A stretch of 64,000 nt of DNA from Diadema setosum. Lineage: Eukaryota > Echinodermata > Echinoidea > Diadematoida > Diadematidae. The position numbers were made by a program, and so were the translations under genes. A model generated the notes under the pieces. That model worked only from the letters and a program-made list of their open reading frames with translations, was not told where the DNA came from and did no database searches. The stretch covers positions 10,796,046-10,860,045 of the forward strand of contig CM067070.1 of the NCBI GenBank assembly GCA_033980235.1, written 5' to 3'. Shown here in pieces: positions 56,860 to 64,000 of the stretch. Each line of letters begins with the position of its first letter. The stretch's first letter is position 1.

Positions 56860-58456
56860 TTAAAGGGCCCCTGAAATCCAAATGCATTTTGATTTGTGTT
56901 GATTTATGATATCCTCAGTGTCACTTTTGCAGTGAAACGGATGTCTAGAAACTTTCCATACTATGATTTTTTCTTCTATTTTTCTCCAGATTACTGGGAA
57001 CGCCCACAAAAATCCTTCCAAACCAATATTCCTCTTATGACCTTATCTGTCAATCGTTGTTAAAGTACTGAAATGTTTAACAAAAGACATTGGAATGCAC
57101 CTTCCCCTCGACTCAGCATAACTCGCATGTTCCCTCGCCATGTCTTTTGTTAATCACATTAACCCTATTAAGCCCAAGCTATTTTGACCCCTCGCAGGCC
57201 CAAGGGGGGGGGGGGGGGGGCACATTGTGCCCCCCTGTATAAATTTTTTATTATTTGCTGTATCATCGTCATATTTGGCACGTGGGTAGAGTAACTCATA
57301 CTCTACATGACCGTACATTTGAATTCTCACAAGGTCACCCATGGAGGGCGCTATTTACCAAAATATAAAGAAATACATGGGAAATATGCTAAAAACATGA
57401 TTTTTCTGTATAATTTCTGTATCCCCATTATATATGTCTTATTATAAACCAATCATTGTCATATTTGCCACAAATGAAAAACAAGTGGAATTTTATTATT
57501 TGTTATGTTTGAAATTTCTCAAGGTCAACACATGGGGGCGCTATTCATATCAACATAGTGATACATTATGAGACCTGAGATGAAATGTGTGGGATGAGTA
57601 CCATGTATAGTTATGACAATTCATATTTGCATAATACTGGAATTTTGAGATTGCAAATTGATAATATGATAAACTAATGATATTAGAGGCATTACTTGGG
57701 TGAATGAATCAAAATAACTCAAAATACAAGGGCAATTGTTAGAAAATATTATTGTTTTCAACTATCTCTATAATATCTATTGTTTTATGCCTTTGTCACA
57801 TAAAAACAAAGGAAATAATGAGAAAAACTGTCCAGGACCATAATTACTTCAAATTTTGCTCCTTCAACAAATTTCAGCCAAGAAACACCCATTTCATACA
57901 CTGTAATGCTGTTAAATGAAATGGGAACGGAAAAAAGACGCAAAATCTGACTGACATGGTTGTCAGTTTATGGTTGCCATGGCAACCAGCAACATCAAAT
58001 ATAGCTAAATTATATATCAAAATGTTTGTAATAAGATTTTAGGAAAAGTCACCAAATTTGGTTGAAATCGGATTAAGGGCGAAGGAGTGGCAAACGAAAA
58101 TCTGGAAGGGGGGGGGGCACAATGTGCCCCCCCCCCTTGGGCTTTATAGGGTTAATATCACAGAAACATGCTAGTTATGCTGAGTCGAGAGGAAGGTGCA
58201 TTCCAATGTCTTTTGTTAAACATTTCAGTACTTTAGCAATGATTGACAGATGAGGTCACAAGAGCAATATTGGCTGAAAATGATTTTTTTTTTTTTGGGG
58301 GGGGGGGCATATCCAAGTAATCTGAAGAAAAATAGAAGTAAAAATCATTAAAATATATGGAATGTTTCTAGATATTCATTTCACCGCAAAAGTGATGTTG
58401 AGGGTATCATAATTCAACACAAATCAACATGCATTTGGATTTCAGGGGCCCTTTAA
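56860..58456. mobile_element. TTAA-flanked inverted-repeat element (1.6 kb) in gene B intron 3
   Basis: Ends TTAAAGGGCCCCTGAAATCC and its inverse, with TTAA on both sides. The arms extend roughly 300 bp (56860-57158 pairing with 58156-58456), through words such as CAAATGCATTTTGATTTGTG and ACATTGGAATGCACCTTCC. A second TTAA element is nested at the centre. The insertion lies between donor (56848) and exon 4 (59500). Confidence 0.85.
57159..58155. mobile_element. Nested TTAA-flanked element (1.0 kb)
   Basis: Ends TTAACCCTATTAAGCCCAAG and CTTGGGCTTTATAGGGTTAA are inverse with mismatches. Both ends carry G/C tracts (57205-57218; 58110-58135) beside GGCACATTGTGCC / GGCACAATGTGCC palindromes. It also contains an X-box 14-mer at 57973. 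No protein is encoded. Confidence 0.8.
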
Positions 58457-59499
58457 TAATGGATGAATTCATATTTTATTCCCGGACCTGGTGCAGAATG
58501 TAGGTAGTAAGGGGCTGAGAGAGGCAGGGCAGATAAGAAAAGGAAAAGTGGAAGGAAAAACGATTTGAGGAAAAAATAAAGAAGAGGAAATACTACCGAA
58601 CCAAGGAACAAATCTAAAATAATTCAGACCCATGGTTTAGATTTAAACCTTCAACGAAAGCAAGCGCGAAAAAGAGGAATCTGCACCGCATGAGCTTGTC
58701 TCTAAAATAATGTTCATAAGCTGAGGCGGTGTGTAAAGTAAATTCGTATAAATTTGCAAAATCCATGAAATAATGAACCAGGAATCGTTTCTCTTGTAGT
58801 GGCTACATTATTGTACAGGCATATCTTTTTCACACAAAACAGTGCATGAAACTTAGAATTTACTCTCAAATCCACTTGGAAACTTCACTTGCTAGCCAAT
58901 CGCCACATAAAATGCAAGGTATATGTGACAGGAATGGAATTGCGAGAAAAGCTTTCATTGTACTGTGGAATTTGACTATTCATCGATCAGTTTGGGCGAC
59001 TTTGTGCGTTTGAGCAGAATATGTTGGCACGCCGTTGACTGAGTCAGGCGTGCGAACGTGGCACATAAAGAGTTAAACAACTTTGGGTGAATTTGCAGAA
59101 TGGAGCGTGTTTCAGTCTTGTAAATAACAGCAAAACACATACCTCTGGTAACATAAGAAACAGACAAATATTGACCCATCAACTTTCATGTCCTTAAGAT
59201 ATTCAAGAGAATCATTTTACATAAGAAAAACAAAGCGTCATTGACAAACTCTACCTACAATTTTGATTGGTAAAAAAAAAAATTAGGAGATAAACTTTGC
59301 CAGATTAATGTCATCAAGTTTGTCACACAGTATCCCATCAAGCTTCGACCAACTCTACACAAAGTCGCTAAAATGATATCACTGCGCACACTGCAATGAG
59401 TGCACTTGAAGTCAAGCCATCGATCAATTACGATGTAATTATCTTTTTTTTCATGAACAGAAAACTGAAACCCGATCTTTTCTCACATGCTGGCTGCAG
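58457..59499. other. Gene B intron 3, 3' part
   Basis: AT-rich, no element recognised; ends in the exon 4 acceptor TGGCTGCAG. Confidence 0.6.
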
Positions 59500-59774
59500 A
59501 TTGTGTTAGTTCAAGGATACGATGCCGCGAGGTACAGCTGTCGAGTTACTGCAGCCGGCCGTAGCGCCGCCATCGCATCGCCAGAGGCCATGCTCCAGGT
59601 CCGAGACGGTACACAGGAAGCGAGCATCCTCATCCCGCCTTCGGACACGACGGCGACCGTCGGAACGAGCGTGACGCTAGTTTGTCGAATCCAGCACGCG
59701 ACTAACGAGGTGGAGTGGTCCAAGGACGGCACACCCATAACTATTGGCCGAAACGTTGTTCCTGGAACCAACAG
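59500..59774 (+). CDS. Gene B exon 4: end of Ig domain 2 and start of Ig domain 3
   Basis: Acceptor GGCTGCAG in phase 0, donor AACAG|GTGTGT in phase 2. Residues 209-299 begin IVLVQGYDAARYSCRVTAAG, where C222 completes Ig2, and go through AMLQVRD. They then start Ig3: EASILIPPSDTTATVGTSVT, C270 in LVCRIQ and W281 in VEWSKDG. One exon thus carries two half domains, unlike the one-exon Ig1 and Ig4. The open frame runs past the donor to a stop about 120 bp later, but exon 5 joins perfectly in phase 2. Confidence 0.88.
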
Positions 59775-59985
59775 GTGTGTCTTGAGGACGAATTCCGACA
59801 AACTCATCCACGATGATTTTATCACAGATTTTGAAATAATTTTGCCTGGCAATGCTGGGCTGGTAGTAATAAGAGGGCTCTTGAAACAACAATTATGACC
59901 TTTTTGAGCTATCATGAGTATTTATGAACATATCATTACACTTTCCTGATTAAAAGAAAGCCAGATAATATTTCTGGAAGAAAAT

Positions 59986-60120
59986 GTAACTGCTTCTATT
60001 ACAATAGACTAAAATCATACTGTAAATTCAATCGGAACACTGTTACCAATAATTACAATAATAAGTTTCCGATATATTTTGCAGTATGATTTCAGTCTAT
60101 TGTAATGAAAGAGGTAACAT
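59986..60120. repeat. Inverted repeat in gene B intron 4
   Basis: TACAATAGACTAAAATCATA and CAGTATGATTTCAGTCTATTG are near-complements with similar outer flanks; probably a small MITE. Confidence 0.75.
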
Positions 60121-60206
60121 TTACTAACAAACATGTCTGACTCCATTTAAAACAGGGAAATGTAATGATGTGTTTATAAGTACTCACGACAGCTCAAGAA
60201 TGTCAA

Positions 60207-60312
60207 TAATAATAATAATGATAAAAACAATAATAATGATAATAATGATAATAATAATAGTGATGATGATGATGATGATGATGATAATAATAATAATAAT
60301 AATAATAATAAC
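60207..60312. repeat. (ATA/GAT)n microsatellite
   Basis: AAT, GAT and AAC triplet run in intron 4. Confidence 0.95.
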
Positions 60313-60577
60313 GGTGCAAATGAGTGGGCCCTAGTTTCTCCCTGTATGTGTTCTTATGGGTAGAATAAAGCTGTTGAATGAAAATATGAAAAAATGGCGT
60401 CAGTTTGTAAATGATGCATCTTAAATCAATAATAACTTCGCCGAGCTCGAAAAACTGAATCATAATCTTACAGATGCCTCCTGTACACTCTTATACGTAG
60501 TATCAAAATCAATTCCACCCGAGGATAAGACAATGCAATTCCATCCTCGGTTTTATATTCTCTGAATTCAGCGACAG

Positions 60578-60711
60578 AATATCGATCACGGGTTTGGTCG
60601 ACAACGGCGAGTACAACCTCCTGATCAGCGACATCGAGGAGGATGACGCAGGGAAATACATCTGTGCGGTCGATGGCCTATCCACGCCTCAGGCTACGCT
60701 GACGGTCTTAC
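60578..60711 (+). CDS. Gene B exon 5: second part of Ig domain 3
   Basis: Acceptor CAGCGACAG in phase 2, donor C|GTGAGC in phase 1. Residues 300-344 read ISITGLVDNGEYNLLISDIE, then EDDAGKYICAVDG with C329, and end ATLTVL. DNGEYNLLI and D-A-G-x-Y-x-C close the domain begun in exon 4. The NGEYNL wording again matches kirre/nephrin-like domains. Confidence 0.9.
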
Positions 60712-61357
60712 GTGAGCAGATTCTGGCACTCTTTTTAATACTTTGAATTTCTTTCTTTGCGGAATCAATCTATTTTTTTTTTTTGCGTTGAAAATTCCTG
60801 AATGGAAAGCAAATAACTATTGTATGTTTAAAACACATCCATGAAATTGTGATATCCTGCCTGAGAAAACACGTGTCCATTAACACCTTCCGGCCATGTT
60901 TTTCAGTTGTACCAATATTACTCAGTCACATTGGGCCTTATAAAAACATGGTTTCCTCATTTTCTGCGTACTCATTATTGTGTAATGAAATATCTTTCCA
61001 CCTCCTATCTTATACCGGAATATAAACATCAAAATTCTACCTATCCTCGTCATGAATAAAACAAGCTTCTGCCACCAATTTTTTAAGCATTATATGACAC
61101 AGAACAGAAGTGCAAACCAAAATACGAATTCATCGCTTTCACCGTATCGTGAACAAAAGTTTGATATTTTTTCTTTGCTTATCTCACAAATCCTATTTCG
61201 GCTTGCTGTTGAAGTCATATGGCAGGACACTAACTTCTTGTATGCCAGCCTCTCATAAATTTTGTTTAATGCAACAGGAGTATTATATAAGGACTCGGCC
61301 GCGTTCGGTGAATCGCAAAGTGTAATTTGTATATTGTTTGCCTCTGTACAATATCAG

Positions 61358-61666
61358 CGGCTTCGGTGCCTAGTGCGATATCACCCGAGTGCTCGATCAC
61401 GCCTTCAAGTGCCTTGCGGGAAAACGATAAGGTGACGCTGAGTTGTGAGTCAACCGGTGGAGCGCCACAGCCGACGCTGACATGGTCGAACGACCTCGAC
61501 GCACAAAGAAACTTTGGCAATCAAACCGTCGACTCGTCGTCGACAGTGAACTCGTTTCCCATAACCCTCTCCAGGGCGTGGTTCGGCGTCGTGTTCACCT
61601 GCCGCTCCACTCATCCTACCTACGATACGCCTAGAGAGTGCGCACTCCCACCGCTTAGTTTTGAAA
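61358..61666 (+). CDS. Gene B exon 6: Ig domain 4 with an extra cysteine pair
   Basis: Acceptor ACAATATCAG, 103 codons in phase 1-1, donor A|GTGAGT. Residues 345-447: core C374 (VTLSCES), W387 (LTWSND) and C426 (VVFTCRS). PQPTLTW and the lack of D-x-G-x-Y-x-C (here AWFGVVFTC) indicate a C2-type domain, like the second domain of nectin- and CD80-type proteins. Two more cysteines, C356 (SPECSIT) and C439 (PRECALP), sit at the ends of the domain and could form an extra disulfide. Confidence 0.88.
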
Positions 61667-62124
61667 GTGAGTACACAATGTCAAATAAAATAAGTTTTCA
61701 TGCCAAAAGGAACACACATTAAGCAATTTCAATATTTATCTCTACCATACTTTTTCTTTCCTTACGCGAATTATTTGTTTCGTAGATGGCAATATGTTGT
61801 TTTCTTTTTAATGTGTTAAGACACACTCGGTAAATCTTTTTGAAACTCTTACAATAGTGCTTGTAAAGCCCTACAAGGCATTAGAATGGAATCGAAATTT
61901 ATCACGTTAAAACGGAAGAACAAAGAAAATGAAACTGTTGCGAGATTCCTCGTCATATATCTCCTGTTTTCTTCAAAAGGAGGGAGAAATTGAAACAAGT
62001 CTCGAATCAGTTACAATTTTATAACTGCCATTGCCGTTTACTATCAAAATCGAAATAGCAAAATAATCAACCGTCTTTACCGATATTATGGTGAGGTCGT
62101 ATTGTCTCGTTCCATGTGGTTTCA

Positions 62125-63472
62125 GTTCGTTATTCCGAAGGTTCGATAACCCGAAAAGTATACAAGGTTCGTTCCTCCGAAAGTTAGTTAATCCTCAATT
62201 CAAACAAGGTTTGTTATTTCAAAGGCTGGTTTATTGAAAACGATATGAGAGTCATGATTCCGAAGGTTCGTTAATACGCACCTTCTTTTCGGATGAACCT
62301 TACTTCTGTTTTGGATTAACGAACTTTCCAACTAAGGAACTCATCGCATCTTTGAAAGAACGAACTTTCGGAATAACGCACCTTGATTATTTTCGGATTA
62401 AAGCTCCAATTTCATATAAAACGGAGACTCTCGAAAAATCACTGAGAGACGAGAATCATCAAAATTCCTCGGTAGTCTCCAAGACCAGAGAAAAATAATG
62501 TCTTTGTAAAATGGCTCTAAAGGACCCTTGAAAGATCATTGAAAGACAGAAAAGTAACTTTCCAACAATTTCCTCCCAGATCCATGTGGGACCTTGAAGA
62601 CTGCTGAAGGTTCACTGTGATACCAATAAGTCTGGAGAGATCACTGAAAGATCAGTCATTTGAAATACTCCTTTAGATCTTCAAAGATCAATCAAGATCT
62701 CTGAGAAACTGCAGTCTTTCAATAATCCGTCAATGATTTCTCTTAAATGTTCCAGCGATCTTCTCCAAACATGGAGCAGTTCATTGAGAGACTATTGTTA
62801 CGGGAGGTAACTTGGCCTAACGAACCATCATAACCACCAAAAATACCCAGACTCTCAAACAAGGTGTTTGGTCGATCTCGGTCATCTTGTCGAACTCTTT
62901 ATTTACATATTCCTCCGCGGAACAATCAAGTGCCCAGAAATGATAATACAATGCACATGTATCCATAACACTATCGAAAGGAAGAATAATTGAGAAACTA
63001 GTTAGACCCCTAAACGCTCATTGAGAGACTGCTGAAAGGATGCTGAACGATAAACTGAAAGACCATGTTTTATTACAAGATGGGTGAAAGACTATTTTGA
63101 ACCTTCCTAAAAATTTTGGAGAAATGGACACCATTTAAGATACTGAAAGATCGCTTAAGACTCACGGAGGACCTCCGAGATCATTGAAAATTTGCTGACA
63201 GATCATTGAAAGATCTACAAATTTGTACGGTCTTTCAGCAATATATCAGAGGACTTGCCCTATATGGAGTGGGGGTATTACGAATCTCCGAAATAGCGAA
63301 CCTCCGGAATGACGCCACAAAATGAATGCTCGGATTAACTAAACCATAGTATTTTCGGATTAACGAACATTTAAATATAGGGAATTCATGTGTTTCAAGA
63401 TAAGCAGGCCTACCTTCGGAATAAGAAGCCTTATTTCCTTTTTCGTATTAACGAACGTTCGGAATAACGAAC
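62125..63472. mobile_element. Inverted-repeat element with iterated short words, ending next to exon 7
   Basis: Ends GTTCGTTATTCCGAAGGTTC and GAACGTTCGGAATAACGAAC, each next to TTCA (candidate 4-bp duplication). The outer parts are arrays of GTTCGTTATTCCGAAAG-like words in both orientations. The middle (62430-63240) is a degenerate array of GAAAGATCATTGAGAGACT-like words. The right end stops 24 bp before exon 7. Confidence 0.7.
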
Positions 63473-63496
63473 TTCACCCCTCTTGTCCCCCACCAG

Positions 63497-63650
63497 TTAT
63501 CGGCTCTGTAAACATCACGGTGGACACAGACTTGCTCACCATCGAGGAGGGGAAGTCAGCGGAAATTAGGTGTTCAGCGATCGGTGATCCGCCTGTGATT
63601 CGCTTCACTTGGTACTACAGCGGGGCGGAATTAGTCAGTTCTGATAGCAG
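63497..63650 (+). CDS. Gene B exon 7: first part of Ig domain 5
   Basis: Acceptor CCCCCACCAG in phase 1, donor GCAG|GTAGAC in phase 2. Residues 448-498: IGSVNITVDTDLLTIEEG, C473 (AEIRCSA) and W486 (IRFTWYYSG), then ELVSSDSR. It is a C2/I-type Ig start (GDPPVIRFTW). Like Ig3, it is interrupted in phase 2 after the arginine. Confidence 0.88.
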
Positions 63651-63933
63651 GTAGACAGCAGGTTTCCTGATTTCATTTTATATCATGTCCAACAGAGATA
63701 CAATGAAAGTGTAAGATTTTATTATAGTATATAGTTATAATATAGAATATAGTTAACAAATTTCCAGAATCCCCTCGGATCTCGCTGTATGACCCATCAC
63801 GATTAAGATGGTGTCAACATTTTGCTAGTTTACCATTGATTTTAATCTCGTCTACATATTTCCGCCGGGGATGGCAACTCTCGTTCGATTTTTATGATAA
63901 TCAGTTTTCCGCCATTTTTTCTGCTTTTCCTAG

Positions 63934-64000
63934 ATTTGAGATCTCGACAACGCAAGGGAATGGCGCGTCAACGCTCACCATCATTTCTGCCACAATCGGT
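63934..64000 (+). CDS. Gene B exon 8: second part of Ig domain 5, partial at window edge
   Basis: Acceptor CTTTTCCTAG in phase 2. The protein continues FEISTTQGNGASTLTIISAT with IG at the edge. G-x-STLTI is the E-strand of an Ig fold, and the D-x-G-x-Y-x-C part must lie beyond the window. No transmembrane segment has been reached, so a cell-surface or secreted form cannot be told apart. Confidence 0.82.

Noticed and set aside
59775..59898. Extension of Ig exon 4 past its donor
   Set aside because: The extension has no Ig motif, while exon 5 joins in phase 2 with the missing half domain.
1..64000. CRISPR arrays, bacterial operons, tRNA or rRNA genes
   Set aside because: None seen. The tandem arrays are within transposons, the genes have introns, and I found no cloverleaf or rRNA signature by eye.

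Overview
This is a window of animal nuclear DNA. It is AT-rich, has introns with GT/AG boundaries, shows no operons, and is packed with LINEs, DNA transposons, inverted-repeat elements and microsatellites. The mix (CR1-like and L1-like LINEs, hAT, pogo-like and TTAA-type elements, GCGAGCGAAGCGAGCGAGC-bearing repeats, TTAGGG-type interstitial telomere repeats, and genes combining sushi, EGF and farnesoic-acid-O-methyltransferase-like domains) suggests a marine invertebrate deuterostome, most likely an echinoderm. That assignment is inference.

Two host genes can be read exon by exon. Gene A is on the minus strand and spans at least 36962 down to position 1, leaving the window at its left edge. 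Its exons in transcript order are a sushi-like domain (36962-36753), a sushi/CCP domain (36266-36060), an EGF-like domain (33221-33117), the first half of a farnesoic acid O-methyltransferase-like (FAMeT) domain (28471-28304) and the second half of that domain (268 to beyond position 1). The four internal exons are symmetric phase 1-1 and the last starts in phase 1. The FAMeT domain is split by a 28-kb intron that holds most of the transposons in the left part of the window.

Gene B is on the plus strand, from 53227 past the right edge. It has a signal-peptide exon followed by at least five immunoglobulin domains on eight exons with consistent splice phases (521 codons visible). Spacing of the conserved Cys and Trp residues and the wording of domains 2-3 recall kirre/nephrin-type adhesion receptors. 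The two genes diverge from an interval of about 16 kb (36963-53226) that holds only repeats and no gene I can support.

Layout: 1-0.3 kb gene A exon; 1.6-4.8 kb dead CR1-like LINE; 4.8-5.9 kb hAT element; 6.5-9.7 kb repeats and a two-exon pseudogene of an unknown Cys-rich family; 11-12 kb repeats and a transposase-like fragment; 12.8-15.7 kb L1-like ORF1 cut by a hAT element carrying four tandem 276-bp units; 16.7-18.2 kb and 19.1-20.5 kb large inverted-repeat elements; 22-25.9 kb nearly full-length dead CR1-like LINE; 26.5-27.3 kb unclassified element with a perfect 18-bp inverted repeat; 28.9-32.8 kb TA-flanked element with DR1 motifs, invaded by a hAT element holding an 11-copy satellite; 33-37 kb gene A exons; 37-52 kb MITEs, foldbacks and microsatellites; 53-64 kb gene B with further nested elements in its introns.

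There is no CRISPR array, rRNA or tRNA that I can support. Every transposon copy whose coding frame can be judged is disabled.
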